DNA from: Cladosporium sp. IMV 00045
Taxonomy: Eukaryota; Ascomycota; Dothideomycetes; Cladosporiales; Cladosporiaceae
NCBI GenBank assembly: GCA_001931905.2
Contig: MSJI02000515.1
Coordinates: forward strand, 1 to 22,441
Length of the DNA: 22,441 bases
Direction of reading: 5' to 3'
Position 1 is the stretch's first letter; the number at the start of each line of letters is the position of its first letter. The notes below the pieces were generated by a model. That model saw only the letters and a program-made list of their open reading frames with translations, was not told the origin of the DNA and did not search any database. Below, piece after piece: positions 1-9,560 of this stretch. The translations under genes were made by a program, and so were the position numbers.

Positions 1-962
1 CCTGCCTGCTAGCGGCATCAGCAATCCTGTCAGGTTTTGGCACTTGTCCGTCACGTTGAGAGGCCGGCGGACAGCTCTATGCGCACTACCGGCGACCGGA
101 CAGCCATCCACGCGTGCTCGAACGGTGGTGTTTGGGCCCTTTTGCGGGGAGGAAAGCCAATGGCTTCGCCCGACGTGCTCGCTGGCGGCATCGTGCTCAT
201 TTGCCGTTGCTGATCCGTTCGAGAATCGTTCTGCCGAACAAAGCCAATTGTTTTGCGTTCCATGATCGGCCGTTGAGTCTTCTGGTTGAAGCGTAGGGCC
301 ATCCTCCAACGGCGTAAAGGAGGCCGAACGGTGAAGCTCAAGAATCGTGGCTTTCGCGACGGTCATTGGCGGCATGGTTAAATCATCTTGGTTGGTGCTG
401 GGTGACGTTACATTATCCCTTAAGGAAGCCTTCCGATGATACGTAGAGGTGCTGTCGCGCGTGTCATGAATGATACGTCAGACACGGGATGGGAGATATG
501 CAACTTCAAGGGCTATCGAGATACAGTTCTGCTCCGGTCTTGTTTCCGTTTTGCGATTCCATTGTTGGTTGCAGGACCAAGCACTGCTGCAGTAGTGTAA
601 ACTGAATCGAATCGTACAGTCGCAGGCTTGATAGTTCCGACATCTTGGACGAAGTGTGAAACGAGCAGCGGAAACGTCATGAGCAAGAGGACATTGACTA
701 CGGATATTGGAGTGCACCGGAAACCAAAACAGCGTCATGGCGTGTTTGGAATGCTTCGAGGGTTCATGTTTTGAGATAAGCAGTCAAGAACTCGATTAAT
801 CAAAATTTAGCCGAAATTCATTAAAGAATTGATTGAGAGGTGATGCCCCGCCAAGCCGCCTTTCATGCGCGGGCTTTGGAATGAGGTAACCGTAGAGCTT
901 CAGGTTGTAGCTAGCTGGCCCTGCGGGAAACACCACCAGCGTCAGAGCCGCACAACAACAAG
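1..962. other. intergenic, upstream of EMC1
   Basis: No coding region is supported here. The open frames are all below 100 codons, overlap one another on both strands and resemble no family I know; several lack an ATG. The last 30 bases before the EMC1 start are rich in CA and end in an A-rich context, as expected of a fungal 5' leader. No tRNA-like A or B box was found by eye. Confidence 0.6.
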
Positions 963-3813
963 ATGATGCTGCCGGTGCTCGCGGCAGCCTGTCTGCTATT
1001 CAGATCAGCATCTGCGGTATTCGCAGATGAAGCCTGGAATCTCGATTATCATCACGCACTGCTGGGCACACCTCAGGAGTCCACCACCTTCTTTCACCGT
1101 CCGAACCCAGCATCGCGCGCATCGCTAATTTACACTTTGTCTGAAAAGGGCGTCCTTGGTGCCGTCAATCCAAGAGATGGATCGCTGGTGTGGAGGCAGT
1201 TGTTGGAAGCAGATGTGAGCTCGCAATCCAGCTTCCTGCGCGCTGGAGAGGACCAAGATTTGGTTATCAGCGGTATTGGAAATCAAGTCGCTTCATGGAG
1301 TGCTGGAGATGGCAAACTTGCTTGGAGTCATACCGCGCCTGGGCTGTTGCAGGACTTGGAGATCCTGGAGCTCAGTGATGGAAAGGAAACACCTGGCGCG
1401 AAGGATGCCTTGATCCTTGCGGGAGGAGAGCACGCTGAGGTTCAGAGGCTGGACGGCGCTACCGGCGCCGTGAAGTGGTCACACAAGCTTGAGAGCGGCG
1501 ACGAGCCTTATCAGGTTTCTGCCTCGTCGACCGAGGTGTTTGCCATTTTGCTTCACAAGACCATGCTTGGATACATCAAGATCAAAGTCATTACTCTGGA
1601 CCCAGTGACTGGCAAGAAGACGGACGAGTACACCCTGAGCTCTGACAGCGAGCTCGCTTCGACGGATACCATTGTTTCTGTTGGCGCCAATTCTGCCTCG
1701 CCGATCATCGCATGGGCAGATGCAGCTTACACTACGCTCAAGATCAATGTCATCGGAACCAAGTCTGTTTCGTCCTTCAACATCGACAAGCACAATGAGC
1801 ACGCAGTTCAACGCGTCACTCTTCAGGCACCATACCACACCAACTCGCTGGCTCACTTCCTCGTGGAATTTGAGACTGCTGTTTCTGACTGGGCCGAGGT
1901 CTACCACGTCGATTTGAAGAAGAGTCAAATCGAAAAGGCGTACAGTCTGCCCAAGATCTCAGGCCGCAGTGCTTTCTCTACCAGCAGCAGCGATGCAAAC
2001 GTGTACTTCACCAGAATCAGCAACGATGAGGTTTCTACTGTGTCTTCTGCATCTCACGGCATCCTGGGCAAGTGGAAGATCAGCGATTTTGGTGTTGCTT
2101 CTAGCCAAGGAGAGGCCGTTCCAATTCACGCCGTCTCCGAGGTGTCCATCAAGGGAGATGCGGTTTCTGCTGTTCGATCTGCAGTCTACTTGTCTTCTGG
2201 CGAGTGGGTACTTCTCAGAGATGGCAGCGCAAGCTGGCAACGACCTGAAGTGTTGGCAGACACCATCTCTGCTGCATTCGCCATCCCTTCCGAGGCTGAG
2301 GCTCTGGTTCACGAACTCGAAGAAGAGGCTCACAGCACGCCTGTCCATGCCTACATCCACCGCATCAACCGTCACATCAACGACTTGAAGAGTCTCCCCG
2401 AAACCATTCGCACTCTGCCGCAAAGCTTCATGCGCGGCTTCCTCGGCACTAGCGATGACCACGGTGATGCTTTTGGATTCAACAAAATCATCACTTGTGC
2501 TACTGGCAGCGGTCGCCTAGTCGCTCTTGACGGCGGCAACCCGAACAACATTCTCTGGTCGAAGCAAATCACCCAAGTACCCACCAGGCAGTCTTGGGAT
2601 GCCCGCGTGGAAGCGTTGCCCAACGGTATCATCCGAGTGGTACAAGACAACGATGCTGAAGCGCCGCTTTTCAATGCCTCAACGGGCGAGAAGATCGCAT
2701 CTTCCTCTTCTGACGTCCACGTTGACACGCCTTTGCCCGAAGTCGCCGTGAAATACACCCTCGCTGATGGTGAGCTCGTAGCCACTGCGCCTGGGCCCGA
2801 GGAGGCGGGCAACCTGTGGCATTTCACGCCGCAGCCCGGCGAAAAGATCGTGAGCCTGGTCTCAAGGCCTGCAAACGATCCTGTCGCGTCTATTGGAAAG
2901 GTTTTGGGCGACAGAAATGTACTCTACAAGTACCTTAACCCTAATCTCGCCCTCCTTGTGACTGCACACGAAACCTTGAAATCTGCTTCGGTCTACGTTC
3001 TCGATACCGTCAGCGGTGCCATCATCTATTCGAACACCCACAAAAATGTGGATTTGAGTGCGCCCATCACATCGACCCTGTCCGAGAACTGGTTCGCCTA
3101 TTCTTTCACTGCTGAATCAGGTGATTTCTCGCCTAAGGGCCACCAGCTCGTCAGTGGCGAGTTGTTCGAGTCCCTTTCTGCCAATGACCGTGGCATTCTC
3201 GACGATGCCGTCAACGTCTCCAGCTTGGCAGGAAGCACTGAGCCTTTCACGCTGACCCAGACTTACCAAATCCCGGAATCCATCGCCAAGTTAGCCGTCA
3301 CCCAGACCCGTCAAGGCATCACGTCGCGACAATTGCTCGCCGTACTGGCCGATTCGAACTCAATCGTTGGCATCCCAAGAGGTGTCATCGACCCCCGTCG
3401 CCCCGTAGGCCGTGATCCTACGAAGAACGAGCAAGCTGAGGGCCTCGTGAAGTACGCCCCAGTCATCGAGTTTGACCCGAAGTGGAATCTGAACCACGCG
3501 CGCGAGGTCATCGGCATTAAAGACGTTATCACCAGCTCCGCGATCCTTGAAAGCACGAGCTTGATTTTCGCCTACGGCTTGGATGTGTTCGGCACAAGGC
3601 TGACGCCTAGCTTCAACTTCGACCGCCTCGGCAAAGACTTCAACAAGTTTCAAATGCTCGCCACTGTGGCGGCTTTGGCCGTTGTGACTTTCGTGGTCAC
3701 GCCCTTGGTAAGTTCCCACAAGTAGTGAGATGCGATAGCACCCGGACCGTGTCTGACTGACTATTGTACAGGTAAAGCGAAAGCAAGTCAATGCACGATG
3801 GCAATTTGCGTAA
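963..3813 (+). CDS. EMC1: EMC1, ER membrane protein complex subunit 1
   Basis: EMC1 is the large lumenal subunit of the ER membrane protein complex, which inserts tail-anchored and multipass proteins into the ER membrane. Exon 1 is 963-3707 and exon 2 is 3772-3813, giving 928 aa. The intron (3708-3771, 64 nt) starts GTAAGT, ends TACAG, has CTGAC branch-like sequence near 3753, and falls exactly between codons. Visible features: a hydrophobic signal peptide at about residues 1-22, followed by the family's ADEAWNLDYHHALLG start; a long PQQ-like beta-propeller region; the C-terminal DUF1620 domain from about residue 700, with GVIDPRRPVGRDP and AYGLDVFGTRLTPS; one membrane helix at about 897-916; and a basic tail, VKRKQVNARWQFA, encoded by exon 2. 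That tail is the conserved end of EMC1, which is why the spliced model is preferred over the 920-codon unspliced frame ending in VSSHK. The start is ATGATG in an ACAACAAG context. Confidence 0.95.
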
Positions 3814-4245
3814 GCGCAAGGGCGCGCGCGTGCATAAGGCGCGCATTGAGTGACCTGTTCACGGGTATTGACGGGATGGCCATACCTGCATGTCCATGAG
3901 GTGACCATATGCGACTACGTTCCCCTGCAATGCGTAACATCACGGCATTGCATCACGAGACTTTGCGGCATGGACTGATACAACGTTCGACGAAGCAATA
4001 CGAAAGAGGGCTAGCTTGGTCATACAAATAAGCCGCGAGCCTTCCTGTCAGCTCTAATGCAGGCGTCCCTGTCGATCAATGGAGAGGGCTCACTTACCGC
4101 AATGCCCGTATCGCCGCACGGCGACATACATGTACAAAATGCCATTTACGATATAATCTCAGTGCGTGTTTATCCCCATTCTCTAGTTTGCCCACTTCTT
4201 GAATATAAATCATTCTCAGCTGCTCGAGAAATTGACATTATGTCC

Positions 4246-4445
4246 CTCAGCGGATTGCATGCTTATTGTGTGCATCTAGCATCACAGCATGATAACTCGA
4301 CTTTGATTATGGCACTTTAGATTTCTCAGCGGGATGCATGCCCATTGAGTACATGCTACCTCACAATCCAATGCTCACATATTCGTCCTCAGCTCACGCA
4401 GTGTCTTCCGCTTTCTCAGCGGGTTACATGGCTATTGCGTGTACG
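4246..4445 (+). repeat. three diverged direct repeats upstream of SDR
   Basis: Three copies of a roughly 30-bp unit begin at 4246, 4325 and 4415 (spacings 79 and 90). Each starts CTCAGCGG, continues with a GCATGC-like core (GCATGC in the first two, ACATGG in the third) and then ATTGNGT. By eye the first two copies match at about 24 of 30 positions. Sequence between the copies does not obviously match, so this looks like a repeated site rather than a simple tandem duplication. It lies 260-460 bp ahead of the SDR start codon. Confidence 0.65.
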
Positions 4446-4595
4446 TTTCGTTGACATCACTGACCCTTACATAGCATAAGCTTCACGCTTCACTTCGTTC
4501 AATAACTCTAAAGTCCATTAAATCCGTCGGTATTTAACGAATGATTTCTGGAAGACACATGCAATTCACTTCGTCTACACAGGAAGTTGACAACT

Positions 4596-4601
4596 TATAA
4601 A
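4596..4601 (+). promoter_or_regulatory. TATA box, probable SDR core promoter
   Basis: TATAAA lies 106 bases before the SDR ATG. It is followed by a C/A/T-rich leader with few G and no upstream ATG between it and 4708, which is typical of a fungal core promoter and 5' UTR. The role is inferred from position and sequence only. Confidence 0.5.
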
Positions 4602-4707
4602 GGCACTTCATCACCTCCACTCATCCATTACTGCTCCATCGACATCGATACTAAAACCTCGCAATACACATCACACATAACTACTCATCGCCATCAACAC
4701 CTTCACA

Positions 4708-5563
4708 ATGGCCGACCAAGTCAAGTACAACAAGCTTCAAGGCAAGAACATTCTCATCGTCGGCGGCTCCTCAGGTAATTCTCTCTACATTCAACCTCAA
4801 ATAAAATGCAGCCACCACTAACACCATCCCCTCAGGCATTGGCTATTGCGTAGCAGAAGCATCACTCGAATCCGGCGCCACCGTTACCATCTCCAGTTCC
4901 AACCCGGACCGTGTCGCCACCGCCGTTTCTAATCTGCAAAAAGCCTACCCCTCCGCCTCCAACCGCATCACAGGCCATGCCTGTAATCTTGGTGACGAGG
5001 CAACGCTGGAATCGAACATCAAGACGCTCCTCGACAAGACCACCTCCAACGGCTCCAAACCTCTCGACCACGCCATCCACACGGCCGGCGACGCCCTGGC
5101 CGCGAAGAAACTCGCCGACGCTGACCTCGCCTTCATCAAGCAGGCGGGCATGGTGCGCTACTTCGCACCCATGCTGCTCGCCAAGAATCTGCCCTCCCAC
5201 ATCCGCCCAGGCCCCGGCAGCAGCTTCACGATCACGACTGGCGCGGTGTCAGAAAAACCCATCCCGGACTGGACGGTAGTCGGCAGCTACGCCACTGGCT
5301 TACAGGGATTGGGAAGGCAGCTGGCGCTCGATCTGAGGCCGCTGCGCGTCAACGTTGTCAGTCCTGGTGCTGTCAAGACGGAGCTCTGGATCGGCATGCC
5401 TGAGGATGCACGCGCGGAGCTGATGAAGAGTTTCGAGGCGAAGATGACGACGGGGCGGGTGGGCTTGCCGGAAGACGTGGCGGAGTCGTATCTTTATTGC
5501 ATGCGGGATGCGAACGTTACGGGGAGTTTGATTAGTACTAATGGTGGGCATTTGGTGATGTGA
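4708..5563 (+). CDS. atypical short-chain dehydrogenase/reductase (SDR)
   Basis: Exon 1 is 4708-4774 and exon 2 is 4836-5563, giving 264 aa. The intron (4775-4835, 61 nt) starts GTAATT, has CTAAC at 4818 and ends CTCAG; splicing rebuilds the glycine motif across the junction. Family marks: Rossmann GGSSGIG at 19-25, NLGD at 73-76 (adenine-side acid), HTAG at 104-107 in place of NNAG, and SPGAVKTEL at 198-206 after the substrate loop. The usual Ser-Tyr-Lys centre is missing: ITTG (155-158) stands where Ser is expected, and the stretch aligned with YxxxK reads VGSYA (171-175). NAD(P) binding is likely, but ordinary dehydrogenase chemistry is doubtful. Length is normal for a single-domain SDR. 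The gene is transcribed toward the minus-strand gene ending at 5954. Substrate is unknown. The start is the first ATG after the TATA box, in a CACAATGG context. Confidence 0.9.
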
Positions 5564-5953
5564 GGCCAGGATTGACGTGACCTGGTGAAGGTTCGGTCGA
5601 AGGAATAATTTGTTGACAGTTTGTTGTCTTGGCTGGAAGATGATCATGGAAGGCAACAGCTATCGTAGGCAATAAGGCTAATGATGCTGTTTATCGAAGT
5701 GCTCCTTGCAAATTCCGTAATCTAATAAGACGGCAAGTTTTTGATATTGACAAAACCTTTCTTCCCTACCCGATCAAGAAGCAGCTTGACATCGCACAAG
5801 ATGATATCGCAAAGAAATTCAACCCTTGACGACTCGTCACGCGTGATGATTGCAATTGTGAATGGAATCAGTAAACCGGAACGATACAACCAAAGAATCC
5901 TCCCGCATCGACCACGATAAACAGAAAACACACCCAATCAAACCCAACAACCA
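5564..5953. other. convergent intergenic spacer
   Basis: This is the space between the 3' ends of the SDR gene and the minus-strand basic protein, so it should hold both 3' UTRs. A 71-codon minus-strand frame at 5722-5937 is not convincing. No repeats or RNA genes were seen. Confidence 0.5.
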
Positions 5954-6427
5954 TCACCCCCTCCCCAACACCCTCAACAACCCCACCGCAACATCCACAA
6001 CCTCATGAACCCTCCACAACTCCCTCTCCCCACTCGCCGCCAAATCCGCACTGACCTGCGCCAGTTTCCTCTCATAAAACCTCGCCTGCTGCCCTGCGCC
6101 GCTGCTGAGCAAATCCCTCAACTTCGGCGAGACGGTCGCGGCCGAGTCGAGCGGCGCCTCGCCCAAGTACAGTCTGTGCCCGAACTCGCACGCCGTGCGG
6201 AAGGATTCGTCGTCGCTCGGGAGGGATTTGAGGCGGCGGCGGGAACCTGTTAGTTGGCCGTCGGGGAGGCGGTGGGGGTCTTGCGTTTTGACGTTGTTGG
6301 GTGTTTTACGGGCTTTGCGTCTGTTGCTGCTGGGCTTCTTGATCTTTCTGTTGGATGGTTTTGTTTTCAGCGCCGATGAGCGGATGGTCGCTAACGCTGC
6401 TGCGCGGCGGCGAGTGGTGACTGGCAT
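5954..6427 (-). CDS. hypothetical small basic protein
   Basis: This is a single 157-aa open frame from ATG to stop, not recognised as a known family. The first 50 residues are strongly basic (runs such as NRKIKKPSSNRRKARK), which suggests a nuclear or nucleolar localisation signal. Residues about 70-157 are more balanced and probably helical (FYERKLAQVSADLAA, then a Val/Leu-rich end), which could be a short coiled coil. It is divergent from the AT-hook gene at 6758, 330 bp away, and both proteins begin MP..TR followed by a Lys-rich segment. Coding-strand composition changes from C-rich to G-rich at about 6185, as in neighbouring genes, which supports a real gene. Expression is unproven and the antisense strand also holds open frames. 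Confidence 0.5.
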   Translation of the reverse strand: MPVTTRRRAAALATIRSSALKTKPSNRKIKKPSSNRRKARKTPNNVKTQDPHRLPDGQLTGSRRRLKSLPSDDESFRTACEFGHRLYLGEAPLDSAATVSPKLRDLLSSGAGQQARFYERKLAQVSADLAASGERELWRVHEVVDVAVGLLRVLGRG

Positions 6428-6757
6428 TTTGGTTACGATTGTTGTGTTGGAGATCGATCTATTCCCAATGGCTGATTCGACGGTACATGCGTTGGCTGGC
6501 GAGGATAATTTTCATTCCTTAAACACATCATCATGGTAACAAAAGAATCCATCTGTCCAGCCGATCGAACAAAGAAACCGTCACAGCCAAAGATCAAGTC
6601 GTCGCTCCCTTTGATCGTTTCCGGCGATTTTTCGATGGACTAGACTTCGAACAAAGAAATGCAAGGCACCATATCGTGAGCTTGCGATACATACATGCTT
6701 CTCATACCCTGTAGTTTCCGTCAACTCTCGCAACAATCGAAGAAGTAAGCAAACAAC
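6428..6757. other. shared divergent promoter region
   Basis: These 330 bp separate the start codons of two divergent genes encoding basic proteins, so both promoters probably lie here. No clear TATA box or repeat was seen. The sequence is less GC-biased than the flanking coding regions. Confidence 0.5.
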
Positions 6758-7846
6758 ATGCCTCCAATAACCCGCTCCAAAGCCTCACCAACGGCCCATC
6801 CAGCCGTCAGCAAACCAGCAACCGGCAAATCGAAGAAGTCCAAAGTGACCAAAAAGCAGTCCCCAGCTCCGACTACCAACTCAGCAAAAGTATCAAAAGC
6901 AAAGAAGCCCAATCTGCCAAAGAAAAGGAACAAGAAAAAGGCATCTTCGATAGCGAAACCCAAGCCCAAAAAGAAACCATCCCCTCCATCGAATAGCCAA
7001 CTCCCCACCAACCTCCTCGCCCCTCCTCTCAACGGCGGGGAAGACTGGGAGTTGACGGAAAGCTATCGCATCCTGCCATACCTAGAGAGTTCCGATTTCA
7101 TGGCAGCGTACAGCAGAGGTCTTGGGATGTCCTCCTCAAACAACAAATGCAGAGACAAGACGCCCAAAAAGCAGCAGGAGCAAGATCGAACCACAAGAGC
7201 TGCCGCAAAACCACAACGAAACTCCCCACCACGCCTCCGTAAAACCAACCCTCAACTCCCCATCCCTCCCACCCCTCCCCCCTCCGCCACTCTACGACCA
7301 AGCGTCCACTTCGCCGAGCCCAAACCGGAGCCGAAACCGGAACCAAAATTAAAACGCAGCAGCAGTAGCTCACACTCAAATCCCTCCCCAAACCTCGCCG
7401 ACATCCCTTCCTACGCTCCCACGCCCGCCGAAGAAATCGAACGCGACTGGCAAACCATCTTCGCAGACATGGTCCACCTGCCACCCCAGCCGCCCTCAAA
7501 ACCTGCCCAGCCCGCAGCAGCGCTGCCGACACCGAAAAAACGCAGAGGCCGGCCCAGGAAGCACAGCATTGCCACCTCCCAGCCCGAAACGCCCGTGTCG
7601 ATCCAGCCGGCGCAAGCCTTCAACCGTCCCACGGTGGCTTCGCTGCGTCGCGAGAGGGCGCAGTGGCATGAGGAGATTGGCGAGTGGGTTGGCAAAGTCA
7701 AGGGGGCCATGGGGGTGTTGGAGGGCGTTGTGGGGGAGTTGGAGGGGAGGATGAGGGTGCTTGTTGCGGTTAATAGGGTGCAGGCGCCGCTGAGGAAGGC
7801 TGTGTTGCGGGATGGGAGGGGGAGGGGGAGGAAGAGGAAGGTGTGA
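6758..7846 (+). CDS. AT-hook-like basic low-complexity protein
   Basis: This is a single 362-aa open frame with an ATG in AACAACATGC. It has no family I can name. Residues 1-75 are rich in Lys, Pro and Ser with several KKxK patches. A short ordered-looking island (GEDWELTESYRILPYL, 94-109) follows. Residues 150-215 are Pro/Ser-rich with an EPKPEPKPEPK repeat near 187. KKRRGRPRKH at 260-269 is a good AT-hook (GRP core at 264-266), the motif that binds the minor groove of AT-rich DNA. Residues 292-340 look like an amphipathic helix or coiled coil (LRRERAQWHEEIGEWVGKV), and the protein ends in a nuclear-signal-like GRGRKRKV. A nuclear, DNA-associated role is inferred. The last 200 nt are very G-rich, including a quadruplex-type motif. 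Confidence 0.72.
   Translation: MPPITRSKASPTAHPAVSKPATGKSKKSKVTKKQSPAPTTNSAKVSKAKKPNLPKKRNKKKASSIAKPKPKKKPSPPSNSQLPTNLLAPPLNGGEDWELTESYRILPYLESSDFMAAYSRGLGMSSSNNKCRDKTPKKQQEQDRTTRAAAKPQRNSPPRLRKTNPQLPIPPTPPPSATLRPSVHFAEPKPEPKPEPKLKRSSSSSHSNPSPNLADIPSYAPTPAEEIERDWQTIFADMVHLPPQPPSKPAQPAAALPTPKKRRGRPRKHSIATSQPETPVSIQPAQAFNRPTVASLRRERAQWHEEIGEWVGKVKGAMGVLEGVVGELEGRMRVLVAVNRVQAPLRKAVLRDGRGRGRKRKV
7809..7828 (+). other. G-quadruplex-type motif at the end of the AT-hook gene
   Basis: Four runs of three or more G (7809-7811, 7814-7816, 7818-7822, 7824-7828) are separated by loops of 1-2 bases, which fits the canonical quadruplex pattern. It is on the coding strand and would be present in the mRNA, where it encodes the Gly/Arg-rich C-terminus. 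Confidence 0.6.
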
Positions 7847-8528
7847 GGTTTGGGAAGGGTGATCGTGTTGGTGAGGGGAAGTTGAGGTTGGAGGCATGGG
7901 GTGGGGGGTGTACGCGACTTTACTTTGTGTGCTGATGTTGGCAAGAAGTGGTTAGAGATAGATCGTACGTCAACGTCAATTTTGTTTCCTTCGAGGTGTT
8001 GCTAGCATGTGGCATCCGGCATCCGGATATGTGTGAGAGTGAAAAGTTGTCGATCGCGAACGAAGCGTATACATTCTTTTGAGGGCAGCTGTGTTCTTGC
8101 TCCGTTCCCGTTGCCTGGGTGTTTTACTTGGTAAGCGTCTAATACCTACTGCTATACCCCGACGGACCTTTCCTCTCGTACGTCGGTGTGCGGCTCCGGT
8201 CTCAGACCGGTGCAAGGATTCCAATCGCTGGGAAGCGCTCAATCCGGACTGCTACCGCCGGCGGGTTGTGGTGAGAGCGTGGTTGCATGTTCGCGGCCAG
8301 TAGTTTCTGCACGCTGAACCGCGTCGAAGGCCGCTGGGTAAAACACCATGTGTTCTTCGAATCTGCAGCGCAGCATGCGGCACATGGCCTTGTGCCCAAG
8401 TGTTCTTCTCCCAGACAAGCCGTGATTTGGTCATGTCTGAAGATAGGAAGGTGGCGAGATGGATCTTCTGGTCCGCGAAGACGAATCCTTTTCATCAATC
8501 ATGAAAAGATCAAACACAATTCCCTCTC
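7847..8528. other. convergent intergenic spacer
   Basis: The spacer of about 0.7 kb between the 3' ends of the AT-hook gene and RRP4 should hold both 3' UTRs. It includes a perfect inverted repeat at 8196-8210 and CCGCCGGCGG near 8260. Open frames here are short and mostly lack ATG. No gene is called. Confidence 0.55.
8196..8210. repeat. perfect 15-bp inverted repeat
   Basis: CCGGTCT and AGACCGG flank a single central C. The dyad is perfect over 7+7 bases. It could be a binding site for a dimeric protein; the 1-base centre makes it a poor RNA hairpin. Its function is unknown. Confidence 0.5.
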
Positions 8529-9560
8529 TCACGCACCACTCAAAACCACCTCACAAATCCTCCCACCCCTCTCCCCATTCAAAAAATCCATCGCCCCCTC
8601 CTCGTCATCCAGCTCCAAACTAGCCTCATACCCCCTCCTAACATTCTCCTCATCAACCTTAACACCCCCCTCAACCAGCACCCTCACCACGCCCGCCACC
8701 CTCGCAATATCCCTCCTCGTCGCCTCCGAAATCTCATCATTCTGACTCGAATAAATCGCCTCACTCGTACTCTGCTCCAGCCGATTAATGCCCACCTGCT
8801 CCGCCGCCGCCGCCTGCGCCTCCTCCGCATGCTTCTCAATCCACACATACCCATTCACGCCCAGAATGACATCCACCTCGCCCCCCTTCGTCTGCAGTGT
8901 GAAAATCTGCCTGCGCGCGCGCACCACGCCCGCTCCCCCGCCCACGCCGCTGACAGCCATGAAATGCCCGTTCTTGAGCTTGCCGTACTTCAGACTGCGC
9001 GTGTGCAGCGACGCGCTCCCGTCCTGGAACAAGCCCTGCACTTCCGCGACGAGCAGCTCGCCCTCGCCGAAGAAAGAGCGGATGTTCAGCTCGTCGACGC
9101 TCGTGCGGCGGCGCAGAATCCCTCCCGGGAGGTTGATGGAGCTGAGGAGGAGGTTGGCCAGCAGGGGGGCCGCGACATCGACTTTCCATCGTCGCGACTG
9201 CACTTCGACGATGCGTCCGATTACCAGATCGCCTATTTCGGGCGTGTAGCGGGCGCGTAAGGGCACGACGGAGAGGAGTTTGTTGGTTTTTTGCAAAGTG
9301 CCGGCGAGCGTGGAGCGGATTGTGGAGGTTTCGCTGGCGGCGAAGGTGCCGTGGCCGCGCATCCATTGGGGGTCGTCGGTGACCGTTTGGCCGGGGGTGA
9401 TTATTGTGTTGTTGGCGCTGCGTTGTTTGGAGGAGGGCAGGTCGTCGATGTCCATTTCGTCGCTGGAGTTGTCGTCGTCTTCGTCTGGGAGTTCGGGGTC
9501 GCGGCGTTTGAGCGCTGGTGGAGGCGCGGCGGGCGCGGGGGGGAGGATTGTGATTGCCAT
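8529..9560 (-). CDS. RRP4: RRP4, exosome complex cap subunit
   Basis: RRP4 (human EXOSC2) is one of the three S1/KH cap proteins of the RNA exosome, which guides RNA into the 3'-5' degradation channel in nucleus and cytoplasm. The frame gives 343 aa without introns. Residues 1-50 are a disordered acidic extension ([16 protein letters not shown]). An N-terminal domain follows from about 52, including GHGTF. The S1 domain is at about 105-195 with [30 protein letters not shown] and [15 protein letters not shown]. The KH-like part follows, with [10 protein letters not shown] at 235-244. These are signature blocks of RRP4 rather than RRP40 or CSL4. The frame stays open to 9815, but the only ATG is at 9560; upstream residues come from leader sequence containing a GT repeat. 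It is somewhat longer than yeast-type orthologues at both ends. Confidence 0.95.
   Translation of the reverse strand: MAITILPPAPAAPPPALKRRDPELPDEDDDNSSDEMDIDDLPSSKQRSANNTIITPGQTVTDDPQWMRGHGTFAASETSTIRSTLAGTLQKTNKLLSVVPLRARYTPEIGDLVIGRIVEVQSRRWKVDVAAPLLANLLLSSINLPGGILRRRTSVDELNIRSFFGEGELLVAEVQGLFQDGSASLHTRSLKYGKLKNGHFMAVSGVGGGAGVVRARRQIFTLQTKGGEVDVILGVNGYVWIEKHAEEAQAAAAEQVGINRLEQSTSEAIYSSQNDEISEATRRDIARVAGVVRVLVEGGVKVDEENVRRGYEASLELDDEEGAMDFLNGERGGRICEVVLSGA

Larger units (their letters stand above)
3814..4707. other. intergenic, EMC1 3' end to SDR promoter
   Basis: The stretch of about 0.9 kb holds the 3' flank of EMC1 and the promoter of the SDR gene. It contains three related direct repeats (4246-4445) and a TATA box (4596), listed separately. 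An 87-codon ATG frame at 4057-4320 overlaps the first repeat, has no recognisable content and is not called. Just after the EMC1 stop there is a GC-alternating patch (about 3819-3845). Confidence 0.6.

Noticed and set aside
595..640. tRNA B-box-like sequence on the minus strand
   Set aside because: GATTCGATTC is present, but no matching A box, acceptor stem or cloverleaf could be found.
4057..4320. 87-aa ATG open frame between EMC1 and the SDR
   Set aside because: It overlaps the direct repeats and has no known content; more likely promoter sequence.
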